Assembly: GCF_947172395.1 (NCBI RefSeq)
Contig: NC_069102.1
Location: 6,788,442 to 6,852,441 of the forward strand
From: Bicyclus anynana
Taxonomy: Eukaryota; Arthropoda; Insecta; Lepidoptera; Nymphalidae
DNA: 64,000 nucleotides
Reading direction: 5' to 3'
Positions 20,562 through 31,171 of this stretch are shown here, piece after piece (position 1 is the first letter of the stretch; every line of letters begins with the position of its first letter). The position numbers and the translations under genes were made by a program. The notes under the pieces are model-generated. The model had not been told where the DNA came from. It worked only from the letters and a program-made list of their open reading frames with translations, and searched no databases.

Positions 20562-20645
20562 TATATAAGGAGTGCTCTTAATGAGAAATAAACATTTGCC
20601 TTTTTTAATTCGTCTCGGTCACTTGGTGCTTCGCTGGTATTTTAG
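20562..20645 (+). promoter_or_regulatory. Promoter and 5' UTR exon of CSP-d
   Basis: A TATA box (CTATATAAGG, 20561-20570) is followed about 80 bases later by a perfect donor, TTTTAG|GTAAGT, with the exon end at 20645. The CSP-d coding exon starts at an acceptor (GTTGCAG, 23081) nine bases before its ATG, so a spliced leader of about 50 bases with a 2.4-kb UTR intron fits. The layout resembles that upstream of CSP-g. Confidence 0.6.
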
Positions 20646-20835
20646 GTAAGTAACAAGTATTATTATAATTTTTTAATTAATACCATTATGACCTCAAAGG
20701 TTATTGTTAGGTTTTATAAATGATCTCTCAGCCTTGGCGGCGTGGGTAATTCTTTAATATATTTAATAATGTACTAGTATTTTTAAGTTTAGTACTAGTA
20801 CTTTAAAGTAGTTACTACAATTAGGAATAGTGTGA

Positions 20836-21170
20836 CGGCCTCCGTGGCGCAGTGGTATGCGCGGTGGATGTACAAGACGGAGGTCCTGGGTTCAATCCCC
20901 GGCTGGGCAGATTGAGATTTTCTTAATTTGTCCAGGTCTGGCTGGTGGGAGGCTTCGGCCGTGGCTAGTTACCACCCTACCGGCAAAGACGTACCGCCAA
21001 GCGGTTTAGCGTTCCGGTACGATGCCGTGTAGAAACCGAAAGGGGTGTGGATTTTCATCCTCCTCCTAACAAGTTAGCCCGCTTCCATCTTAGACTGTAT
21101 CATCACTTACCATCAGGTGAGATTGTAGTCAAGGGCTAACTTGTAAAGAATAAAAAAAAAAAAAAAAAAA
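20836..21170 (+). repeat. SINE-B, full length
   Basis: The tRNA-like head GGCCTCCGTGGCGCAGTGG (A-box) and GTCCTGGGTTCAATCCCCGG (B-box) are followed by a body with GGCCGTGGCTAGTTACC and an A-tail. Other copies: 2188-2440, 23717-24039, 46976-47296, 47421-47662. Confidence 0.9.
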
Positions 21171-21360
21171 GTCCCTTAATCATACGGACTCGGACAATTT
21201 TTATTAAAATTAGTTAAATTATAGGTATTTTTAACGATTTTTGGCAAAGGCGAACGACTATAATATTATAATTATAATGTTTATTCCTACTATAAAAGCC
21301 GCCGAAGTTTTATAAACATTTTGATATAATCTGTGTAATAATTTACGGTTGAGTAAATCT

Positions 21361-21605
21361 CATCATCATCATACCATCCGATGAACGTCCACTGCAGGAC
21401 ATAGGCCTTTTGTAGTACTTCCAAACATCACGATCCTGAGTCGCCTGCATCCAGCGAATCCCTGCGACTCGCTTGATGTCACCAGTTCACCTATGGAGGC
21501 TCGACCAACACTGCGCTTTGTAGTGCGAGGTCGCCATTCCAGCACTTTGGGACCCCAACGTCCATCGGCTCTTCGAACTATGTGCCCCGCCCATTGCCAC
21601 TCTAG
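21361..21605 (-). repeat. RTE-1 LINE 3' end
   Basis: Starts CATCATCATCATACCATCC and contains CGTCCACTGCAGGACATAGG and GACCCCAACGTCCATCGGC, the reverse of 53208-53562. The ATC run is its reversed tail. Confidence 0.8.
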
Positions 21606-22570
21606 CTAATTGATAATCTACTTTTATTGAATTTTGATTAGAAATACACTGAAGCTTACAATAGGTTTTACAACCAAGTAAACATCAAAACAATGCATCT
21701 CCTTCACATTACCGATGTAGTAAGAAGATCTAAAAAAACATAGCTTTTGTAACTAGTGCAGTAAAAGTATATTGCTCACCTTAGGAACAAAATAAGAAAT
21801 TGTCTTCCATGTTAATAATATTAAGTAAAATTAAGTCATTGCAATTTACTCGATGATCTAATTAATTTTGGTAAAAGTTAAGTAATTAGTAAGATAAGTC
21901 AAAATGTTTTTAAATTTTTACGAAGACAATTCTAAGAGCAATTCTTTTTTAAATTATTGTATCTATATTTAGATATATATTTATTTTAATGTGAAAGTAT
22001 TTAAATAAAATATTATAATAGACAACTTTTATAGAATACAGAATAATGTATTCCCAAGGTTATGCCTACTTGCGGGAGTTAATTAAAATCTATTAATAAT
22101 ATAATTTATTGGCTGAAAACCTTGGCTAAGTTTGTTGTGGGCTCTTCTCTTACCAAGGCGCATTTGGAACCCTCGTAACTTTAATTGTAAGTTTTCGACT
22201 ATTATTACCACCATTAAAATAAATTAAATTATGACATGATCCTGACCTTTCAAAAGTGCTTGTAAACTGAGCCTAATTGAAATAAATCAATTTTGTTTTT
22301 ATTATTATTGTTTTTATTATTATTATTTATTATTACACAATAATGACATAGATTATTAATAATTTAAATATGTTATGTGATCGTAAGCTATTACCTAAAT
22401 TATATTTAGATATAATTGTTAAATATGAACTGGGCAAACGTTTTGTTAAATGAATGTTGAATGTTATTGAATTACAAAGGTAAATAAACTAAAGGGTCAG
22501 TATAGATAACCTCTGTAAATAGATATTGCTCTGTTATTTACTTTGTACGGATAATTCAAATAATATTTAT
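21606..22570. other. AT-rich UTR-intron stretch
   Basis: Only a LINE-tail-like patch at 22129-22210 (CCAAGGCGCATTTGGAACCC) is recognisable. It recurs diverged and inverted near 45345-45445. Confidence 0.4.
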
Positions 22571-22700
22571 AGCTCAACGGTAAGAGCTGTCGGACTCATC
22601 ACCGAGAGGTGGTGGTTCCATCCCCGCCCCGTTGGTCTATTGTCGTACCCGCTCCTAATACAGTCTTTCCCGACTAGTTGGAGGGGAATGGGAATATTGT
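22571..22700 (+). repeat. SINE-C copy
   Basis: Head AGCTCAACGGTAAGAGCTGT, body CATCCCCGCCCCGTTGGTC and ACAGTCTTTCCCGACTAG. A second copy is at 41012-41152. The head is tRNA-like, but the element is not a functional tRNA. Confidence 0.75.
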
Positions 22701-23075
22701 CACATTTAAAAGATACATTTAAGCGTACCAAAATGTCATTATGTGGAATACAGGCAAAGATGCAAATTCATTTTCAGAATGTGTGTTTAAAGTGTTTTTC
22801 CTCGCAAATGTGTTATAAAATGCCGTATGACATAAGTGCGCTTTCTCGCCTACGGCTCGAGCTTGCAATATCGCCTCGACTGTAATTTTCCGCACTTATA
22901 TCATAATGTACTATTAAGAAATAATTCGTCGAGACGCTCTTTACGTACAGAACTATTAAATACTGTAATATAATCTTCGACTTGGCGGAAGCACTCCCAG
23001 AGAATGTATCTATGATTTGAGTAAAAGTAAAATTTCAATACTAAAGTAATAAAGCAGATAAAATTTATTCATTCG
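22701..23075. other. UTR-intron stretch of CSP-d
   Basis: Holds a GC-richer patch, 22840-22880 (CTTTCTCGCCTACGGCTCGA), with no identified repeat or gene. Confidence 0.35.
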
Positions 23076-23090
23076 TTGCAGAATCTAAAA

Positions 23091-26000
23091 ATGAAGTGGG
23101 TAATTGTCCTTTCGGCTTTGATGGTCTTGGCTGCGGCGAAAGAACTGTACTCGACAGAAAATGATGATTTCGACATCGACAGCGCTGATTCTGAAACGCT
23201 AAAGGCATTCCTGAACTGCTTCAACGACAAAGGTGCCTGTGATGAGAGGTCTACTGACTTTAAGAGTAAGTAAACGTTTTACATACTTCGTCGTTATCAA
23301 CCCATATACGGCTCACTGTTGAGCTCGAGTCTCCTCTCAGAATCAGAGGGGTTAGGCCAATAGTCCACCACGCTGGCCCAGTGCGGATTGGCAGACTTCA
23401 CACACGCAGAGAATTAAGAAATTCTCTGGTATGCAGGTTTCCTCACGATGTTTTCCTTCACCGATTGAGACACGTGATATTTAATTTCTTAAAATGCACA
23501 CAACTGAAAAGTTGGAGGTGCATGCCCCGGACCGGATTCGAACCCACGCCCTCCGGAATCGGAGGCAGAGGTCATATCCACTGGGCTATCACGGCTCTCT
23601 TTACATACTTAACTACACCCAAATATAGAATATATCAACATTCCACCTTGTTGATTCGGGGATAAGTTAATGCGCGAATTCATATGGTTTCTTCAGTTAA
23701 CCTTAGTTCAGTTTTGACGGCCTCCGTGGCGCAGTGGTGTACGCGGTTGATTTACACGACGGAGGTCCTGGGTTCAACCCCGGCTGGACCGATTGAGGTT
23801 TTCTTTATTGGACCAGGTCTAGCTCGTGGGAGGCTTCGGCCGTGGTTAGTTACCACCCTACCGATAAAGACGTACCGCCAAACGATTTAGCGTATGATGT
23901 CGTGTAGAAACCGTAAGGGGTGTGGATTTTCATCCTCCTCCTACCAATTTAACCCGCTTCAATCTTAGATTACATCATCACTTACCATCCGGTGAGATTG
24001 TACCTAGTCAAGGGCTAACAGGTAAACAATAAAAAAAAATTGCTGCCACTGATCGTAGTCAGAGTCAATAAATTCGCGATGACCCTTAGAGTTTCGACTT
24101 CGTACTTTCGTAGTACCCACACTAATGATTTTAGGATTTCATTCTACTCCCAATAAGTTAGCCCGCTTCCATCCTTAGATTGCATCATCATTTACCATCA
24201 GGTGTTACCATCGAGTGAGACAGTCATGGGCTAACTTGTAGGAATTAAAAAAAGTAGGTGTATAGTAACATACTCGTAGCTTGACAATAGATAGATAGAT
24301 AGATATATTTTAGTTGCACACCACAAAGACAAGTCACAGTAGATATATTACAAGCAGTATAATAACTCGGCCATATTTTTGAAATAAATACCTACAGCCG
24401 CGCGCTCCGTAAACATGTGATAGGGCTGCCTGCCTCCAGCATTTTAATTACATTTGCCAACTTTGTGTTTCCATTTAGTTATGTGATTCTAAATATACTT
24501 TTTTTTAAATAAACAAATAAAATACTTTGTAAATTGTAGTAAAATAGGAAGTGATCAATAAAATGCGTGTTGTTTTTTGATTGGTAGATTTAAATAAGGC
24601 TGATACTAATCAATGATCTTGAAGGACCTTCATATATTTATTTTGGTGATGCCATCTATCTATTACCACCACACTAGGTGACCAAATAATAAAAAATCGG
24701 TCAAGTGCGTGTCGGGCCACGCGCAGTGTAGGGTTCCGTAGATTATGTTAGCACTTTAACCCCTTATGTAATGTACAAAAATACCGATAACGATACCCCC
24801 ACACTATAGAATAGACGATAAAAAATTGACCCTGACTTGGCATGTAGGGAAGGAACTACAAAAAACAAATTGAGATTGACCGGGTTCGCTAGTAGTTTAA
24901 TAAAAAAATCTGGATAGGTATATTGATATCAGCTGGCTCTTTACTTTTTTTATTCAAATACATTAAAGTATGAGCAACACAATAATGTTGTTAAATTCAA
25001 ACAACTTCTTTACGTAACTTCTTTATTACCTTAAAATACAGGAATACAAAACATACATGTCATAAGATTTAAATCTATGTATTACATAATAATCAAAGAA
25101 AACAACCTAAATGAAGAAGTTAATAAATAATTATTTAATAATATTATATTAACGTTTACGTCATTTACCTATTTACACAATTTTATCATTTAAGCATTTA
25201 TTTATCTATATATTTATTAAATTATGCCTTTAGAATACAAAATATTAATCAAACTTTATAAAAATAATAACTTTTTCCTAGTCGTCATAATTAAAAAATC
25301 CAATACACTGCGTTCGTCACCGCGGCACAGTCGCAACGGTCTTCACCCCACGATCACCCCACGTACGAGCTGCGTAGGTATAGCTCGCGTTTCGACCTTT
25401 AGTATGAAGTCCAACTACTGCTTGTAATATATCTACTGTGGACAAGTGAAATAAAAACAAATTAGGAAAGGATTAGCATACAAAAGGCGGCCTTATCTCT
25501 AAGTAGCGATTTCTTCCAGGCAACCTTCGTTTTAGGAAAACTTAAAAACATCAGCAGGTGGCGTAAAACAAAAATAACCATAGTATTAGTAATACACATA
25601 CATACAAATAATTTACACCCTAATACATAAACAATATTACACAAATACCTACAATAATGAATACAATACATATCAAAATATACTAATAAATACATTATAT
25701 TGAAGAGAAATAATAGATACAGATCGTCTTTACTGCACCAGATAGTGAGTCTTTACGGCATTTTTAAAAATGTGACAATGTAAAGTTAATTTGCGTAGTT
25801 TTAACAGAGTAAGTACTCATATGGTTTAACTGGTAGACATTTCATAACAACCTATCGCCGTGACCTCTGAAACTGCAATATCCGTACACTTACAAAACTG
25901 GTTTGTTTTATAACAGTTTTTTTCCATTCTTTAATAATAGCTGTCGTTACATTTTATTACGACTATCAGTGATGCATTCAATTATTACTACACCAAAACG

Positions 26001-26935
26001 TCAAACTTGGATATTTGCAGCACTACATTTTTTTTTTTTATTCAGTAGAAGTGGGTTTTACTTGGAAAAGGGTATCACCGTCCAGCTCGCTGCTCTTGAT
26101 TCGCTGTTCCGCCGATAGATTTTTATACGAAAAAAATATACATATGTGGCACATATGTATATTTTATTCGTATAAAAATCTCATTTTACATAGAAAACTT
26201 CTCATTCTCTTAACCATTCGCTGCCCGCGAGTATTTTATCGAAAAGCCCGTCTGCGTTGAAGAAGCCGACAGTCAGGGAATGCGGTTTTAATTTACCGTT
26301 GTGAGCCATTTAAAAAATCTTTATATTCCTCTATCGCGCGGAGCATGATACTGTGCTCGCCTATTGCCCTTAGTTTACTTTATATTTTTTTACATGTCAC
26401 GTAACGGATTCGATGGGCGACCGGTCGTCCATTTAGGAGTCAGGTGGATTCTTAAGAACTGTGAACCTCCTGCGAGTATTCGGACTCCTGCCCCCCTAGC
26501 TAAGTGGCACGTCGATTCTCCTTCTACAATCGCTAACGCTTCGAAAACTAGAAAGATGTATGGGATTGACATTTGCAGGTCACGTGATCTGTCATTGACA
26601 TACATTTTTCTAGTTTTCGAAGCGTTAGCGATCGTAGAAAGAAAATTAACGTGCCACTTGGCTAAATGGATTAGACTACTTTGGGAATCTAGTCAAACAA
26701 CTCAATGTCTAGTTTTTTTTTAATTTCATTTTGAATTGAACTTGTTTCAGATGACATTCCGGAGGCAGTCGTACAAGCGTGTGCGAAATGCACGCCAGAA
26801 CAGAAACACATTTTCAAAGTATTTTTGGAATCAATCAAGGTGCAGGACCCTGAGGGCTACAAAGTTTTCCAACAAAAGTACGATCCACAGAACAAATATA
26901 TTGCCGCTTTGCAGGCAGCCATCGCGAATGCATAA
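23091..26935 (+). CDS. Chemosensory protein CSP-d
   Basis: Exons 23091-23265 and 26751-26935 encode 119 residues. The ATG lies nine bases after an acceptor (TTGCAG, 23081); the signal peptide ends near LAAA (residue 16). Cysteines are at 43, 50, 69 and 72. The segment between the YDN-like ENDDFDI and the first Cys is two residues shorter than in CSP-f (SADSETLKAFLNC). Tyr95 takes the pocket-Trp position, and QKYDPQNKYI is the C-terminal motif. Donor A|GTAAGT and acceptor TTGTTTCAG are strong. The 3.5-kb intron holds SINE-A, SINE-B, LINE tails, a hairpin and MITE-3. AATAAA at 26993 is the likely poly(A) signal. The exons share the conserved phase-1 junction after Lys58. Confidence 0.94.
23290..23600 (-). 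repeat. SINE-A, full length, beside the CSP-d donor
   Basis: Reverse orientation, from ATCAACCCATATACGGCTC to GGGCTATCACGGCTCT. It starts about 25 bases after the donor, the same closeness as at CSP-a. Confidence 0.87.
23717..24039 (+). repeat. SINE-B, full length
   Basis: GGCCTCCGTGGCGCAGTGG head, B-box CTGGGTTCAACCCCGGCTGG, A-tail. Confidence 0.9.
24140..24250 (+). repeat. SINE-B 3' fragment
   Basis: AAGTTAGCCCGCTTCCATCC and GGGCTAACTTGTAGGAATT. A GATA run of about four units follows at 24289-24306. Confidence 0.7.
24690..24990 (+). repeat. Dispersed element, AATCGGTCAAGTGCGTGTC type
   Basis: AATCGGTCAAGTGCGTGTCG and GCGCAGTGTAGGGTTCCGTA form a terminus I know as common in lepidopteran genomes. 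A single copy here, without a coding frame. Confidence 0.5.
24991..25479. other. Intron stretch
   Basis: AT-rich, then a short GC-rich patch at 25310-25395 (CACCGCGGCACAGTCGCAAC) that may be an old repeat. Confidence 0.35.
25480..25700 (-). repeat. LINE 3' UTR tail
   Basis: AAAAGGCGGCCTTATCTCTA and AGCGATTTCTTCCAGGCAAC are the reverse of the tail at 44610-44735. Confidence 0.65.
26117..26181. repeat. Near-perfect hairpin
   Basis: Two 31-base arms (26117-26147, 26151-26181) pair with one mismatch around a three-base loop. The arms contain TTTTTATACGAA and ATATACATATGT. Confidence 0.85.
26500..26672. repeat. MITE-3 copy before CSP-d exon 2
   Basis: CTAAGTGGCACGTCGATTCT to AACGTGCCACTTGGCTAAA: complementary arms of about 75 bases around GGTCACGTGATC. 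It ends about 80 bases before the exon. Confidence 0.85.
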
Positions 26936-27097
26936 GCCTGTACTGAAGAAAGAAATCTCGATACAATAATTAAGTCATTGTCAAATCAATAGAATAAAAG
27001 TTTAACGCATTCGACTATGATTTTATTATAATAGCAATTTACCCTAATGTCATAACTGCGTGCGAACCTAGGAAAGGCAACTTGTACCAAGTTATCT

Positions 27098-27300
27098 ATA
27101 CTAATATTATAAAGAGGTAAAGTTTGTAAGTTTGTAAGTTTGTAACAATTTTTTGAAATTGGGTAATCTTCGGAACTACTGGACCGATTTTAAAAATTCT
27201 TTCACCAGTAGAATGCTACGTTATCGGGGAGTGCTATAGGCTATATTTTATATTTCTATCATATATAACTACTGAGATATCGCGGGTTTTCTCTTACAGG
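27098..27300 (+). repeat. Element T' copy
   Basis: CTATACTAATATTATAAAGA, GGGTAATCTTCGGAACTAC. The distal end is lost. Confidence 0.65.
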
Positions 27301-27649
27301 TCAGACCGAAAAACTTACTTATTCGCATGCGCTGCCTCAACCATTGCGTATAACTGAAATAAATGTATGGAGGCTTTTTGAACCTTTAAAAGTTCTACAA
27401 AAAAGTCCGCGACACCATATATCTATCTTTTATATTTTAGCAGATATAGTACCTTTAGTACTTTAATAAATTATTTAAATTTTAAATTAAGGTTTACGTC
27501 ATTATTTACACAACTAAACTTAAATCCTTATCAAAATAAATTATTTAATAATCACAAATATATTATAGAGATAAGATTTGCCCTTTACAGTATGTTAATT
27601 TACAGTAAGTTTCGGAGATAATACAAAATTTCTGAAAGTCGCAGAAATG
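27301..27649. other. AT-rich intergenic stretch
   Basis: No gene was seen. An old repeat fragment (GCATGCGCTGCCTCAACC) lies near its start. Confidence 0.35.
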
Positions 27650-27840
27650 CCGCTATATGACGCCCCGCGGTTTCAATTACGTGGTTCCCGTTCCCGTATA
27701 ATTATGACGACCAAACATAGCCTATGACACTCGCAAATAATGTAGCTTTCTATTGGTAAAAGAATTTTCTAAATCGGTCCAGTAGATCCAGAGATTACCC
27801 CCGAAAACCACACAAACTATACCTCTTTATATTATTAGCA
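27650..27840 (-). repeat. Element T' copy
   Basis: CCCGCGGTTTCAATTACGTG to CTCTTTATATTATTAGCAT. Degenerate. Confidence 0.65.
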
Positions 27841-27904
27841 TAGAAGTCGCTTGGGAAATTATAGTCTTTTGGTCATTGCACCACGCACAAAAGGCTGGAC
27901 CAAT

Positions 27905-28440
27905 TTTGCTGAGGGTAGGGATAGGATAGAGGTAGGGAAGGGGTAGGATAGAGGTAGGTTAGGGGTAATTTAGGGAAAGTGTAGGGTAGGGTAGGGTAGG
28001 GTACGGATAAGGTAGGAGTAGTGTAGGGTAGGGGCAAGGTAGAGGTAGGGGAAGGCTAGGAACGTATAGGGTAGGGGAGGAGTAGGATAGGGGTAGGGTA
28101 GGGTAGGGGTAGGGTTCGGGTAGGGTAGGGTTAGGGTAGGGATAAGGTAGGTGTAGGGAAGGGTTAGGGTTAGCGGTAGGGTAGGAGTAAGGTAGGGGTA
28201 GGGTAGGGGTAGATTAGGAGTAGGGTAGGATAGGATATGGATAGGTTACGGGTAGGGTTAGGGTAGGGTAAGGTGGGGGGAGGGAAGGGTTAGCGTTAGC
28301 GGTAGGGTAGGAGTAAGGTAGGGGTAGGGTAGGGTAGGGTAGGGTAGGGTTGGGTAGGTTTACGAGCAGGGTAAGGTAGAGGTAGAGAAGTTTACATCAA
28401 TTTTTACGCGGACGAAGTCGCGGGCGTCCGCTAGTATAAT
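27905..28440 (+). repeat. Long GGGTA minisatellite fused to element T end
   Basis: About 480 bases of irregular GGGTA/GGGGTA units with single-base variants, then ACGCGGACGAAGTCGCGGGC and GTCCGCTAGT. Larger segments, for example around GGGTTAGCGTTAGCGGTAGG, recur within it, showing segmental duplication inside the array. Confidence 0.85.
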
Positions 28441-28844
28441 TAGTAAGTAAATAAGTTTTAAAATGGAGCGAGATCCAATTTTGGCGCCTCTCCTGTTTGT
28501 TTCTAATAATATGTAGATACCTAATGGATACCTATATCAAATTATGAGTGTAATGTAAGAATGGAACGCGAAAATCTTGATCATCTTGACCATACTCTGG
28601 GGTGGCCAATTGAAAATCAGGCGCAGTACCGTTTACGGTTGACTGGGAACTAGGATTATCATTTAGGCGCTCTCTAGGATTTGGCGCCTGGATCGACTGC
28701 TCCGTTCGCCGTATGGACGGGTCGGCCCTGGCTAGAAGTATAAGCTATTAGTACTTTTAACTTATACTTACTACTTAATATTATTATTACTTACACTTAT
28801 ACTTACTATTTATTACTTACTACTTATTATATACTTCCACAAGC
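28441..28844. other. Intergenic stretch
   Basis: ATTTTGGCGCCTCTCCTG and GGATTTGGCGCCTGGATCG suggest an old repeat. Short (TACTTA) words are scattered at 28750-28830. Confidence 0.35.
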
Positions 28845-29110
28845 GGACGCCCGCGAATTCGTCCGCATAAAAATCGATGTAAACTTTCAACCCCTATTTC
28901 ACACCCTTTATAATTTTGTAATCATTTTACATTTACAAATTTTCTACCCTCTCTTCACCCCTTTCTGGTTTTACTTTCGCGACAAAAAATGTCCTATTAT
29001 CCTTCTTCGTATTATGGTCTCAATTCGTGCTAAGTTTCATTTGAATTCATTCAGTAGTTTCAGCGTGATGCCCGGACAACAAAAGACGGACAGACAGACA
29101 AAAATAACTA
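28845..29110 (-). repeat. Element T copy
   Basis: AGCGGACGCCCGCGAATTCG to ATGCCCGGACAACAAAAGAC, the inverse of 1-309. Confidence 0.75.
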
Positions 29111-29214
29111 AAAAGTATTTTAGGCTTCAGTATCGATCATAATACTCGTAATTATTACCATGCCCCCTCCAATAACCCGGTGAAGCTAATTGCTTTTACT
29201 AATGTGCACTTCTT

Positions 29215-29345
29215 TCCTTCCCCTACCCTAACCTACTCCCACCCTTCACCTACTGTACCTCTACCCTACCCCTATTCAACCTTTAACTTACCCTTACCCT
29301 ACCCCTAACGTACCCTTACCCTACCCCTACCCTAAGTATCCTATG
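29215..29345 (-). repeat. CCCTA minisatellite
   Basis: Same repeat as 27905-28385, on the other strand (CCCTACCCTAACCTACTCCC). It is followed by T-like words (CAGCCGTTCTTGAGTTGAG). Confidence 0.75.
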
Positions 29346-30374
29346 TCCGTCTCCTGGTTTTGAGCTACCACCCAACTATTTTCAGCCAAATCCAGCCAGG
29401 TCCAGCCGTTCTTGAGTTGAGCGGCGATTACGCAATTTTTTACGCAAAATTTTTGGTATCTTTTAAATGGAATGTCCGAATTGATGCAGTCTTGAATTTA
29501 AAGAATGTAATTTATTTTGATAAGAAATAATACCAAGATACAAATAAAGAACCTTTTCTAACGACAGTATTTCTATTTTTTTTTTTTAATAAAAGAATAT
29601 TTATTGTGCCATGTCATGACTATAGTCATGGCACAATAAATGTTAGGAGTATCCTATCACGACACTTATTGTAAAAAGTGATGTGTTCTGCAAAGTTGTA
29701 GTACATTATTTTAATTTAACATCAATGGTTTTTGCAGCGCACGCGATGTTAACAATGTTTTTGGTATTTTCTTACACCTTGGGTTACATTATTGTTAACC
29801 TTACCAAAATTTTTTGAAAATATTGCCCATAGCACCAAAGGATAGTGTAGCTTCCTTACAGTGAAAGAAGTAGTTTCGGAACCTATTCATTACATACAAA
29901 CAAACACACAAACAATCAAATCTTTCCTTTTTATAACATTAGTATAGCAGATTAAATAAGTATGTCATTATAGGGTTTACTAAAAAAATATCAGTACATT
30001 TTATTGTCCAATACAGGTTCGCAATAAGTCCTCAGGATAATCAGTGCATTTTTGCATCTGTGCATGCCACCTCTAACGAACAGAAATTAAATTATTAGGG
30101 TCTGATCCATTAACCGCGGAGCTATTGGCCATAAACTATGTCACGATTCGCAGAAAATGCCAAAATAGAGTTGTTATTGATTGTACAAGTTTATTTAAGC
30201 ATTTAGTTGCTTAGGTGCCAAAACACGACGCCTACCTGGAAACTACAATACTCGTAATATTAATATTGAATGAACAAAGTTTGCAGTTCTAAATGCAAAT
30301 TCTTAATAAGTACTTAAATGCCATGTGGAATCATTGGTCAACTGTCGTTTTAGACAATGGTTTTAAAGATAAAA
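29346..30374. other. Intergenic stretch with a small palindrome
   Basis: 29599-29641 is a palindrome (TTTATTGTGCCATG against CATGGCACAATAAA). The rest is AT-rich with T' words near 29860-29945. No gene. Confidence 0.4.
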
Positions 30375-30578
30375 CTTCGACCAAAAACTTAAGAAGACTT
30401 AGAAGCTTTAGAGAAAAGTTCCGAGCAAAAGTTCAAGAAGGCTAAGAAGCTTTAGAGAAAAGCTTCGACCAAAATCTTAAGAAGGCTAAGACGCTTTAGA
30501 GAAAATCTTCTACCAAAATCTTAAGAAGGCTAAGACGCTTAAGAGAAAAGCTTCGACCAAAATCTTAAGAAGCTTTCG
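30375..30578. repeat. 44-bp tandem repeat, about 4.6 units
   Basis: Units start at 30375, 30419, 30463, 30507 and 30551, each CTTCGACCAAAATCTTAAGA or a close variant followed by AGGCTAAGACGCTTTAGAG. Regular 44-base spacing. Confidence 0.9.
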
Positions 30579-31171
30579 TTTGATTTTTGGATCGGACATA
30601 GAAGTCAGTGGTCTTTGAAACGACATATACTTATTATTCTGAGAAGGTTCCTTCTTTTCTCTGGAGATTTGACCTCCGGTTGTTTAGACACTAAAACCCC
30701 ATAAGCGGAAGAGTGTTTTTTTTACTTATTTGTTCTATACTAATTTTCGCGATGGAGCAGCTACAGATCTAGACGTTTGTTAGTAAATAATGTCAGAACG
30801 GCATAATTGATATTATTTTAAAGGCATATTAAGGATATCGATATCGTGCTAACTGTGTCATCTTCATACAGTTTCCCGAATGCAACTGAACTGCAGACTA
30901 GTGTTGGAAAAATATCGATAAGGTTTTATATCCAATAAATAAACAATATGAGCGCAAAAATTCTCCACACCTTTTTGTTTGGTAACGTCTCTAATGAAAC
31001 TTTTTTGTTTGAAGGTTAAGAGAATCAGCTTAATGTTTAAATTGGATGTTTTATGATGGACTCATTTAATTTATTTCAGTCTATCACAAATAATAGATCA
31101 AAGCACACATAAAATTCGCGAATCTTTTTAATTTTTTAAAATTTTAAAAGCGGCATTCAAATTAAATTGAA

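Noticed and set aside
20837..20910. tRNA gene
   Set aside because: A- and B-box-like words belong to SINE-B; several copies share the same non-tRNA body and A-tail, and the cloverleaf is not kept.
22571..22650. tRNA gene at the SINE-C head
   Set aside because: Same reason: two copies with an identical non-tRNA extension.
27905..28385. Interstitial telomere repeat
   Set aside because: Lepidopteran telomeres are TTAGG; this array is irregular GGGTA/GGGGTA joined to a mobile element end.
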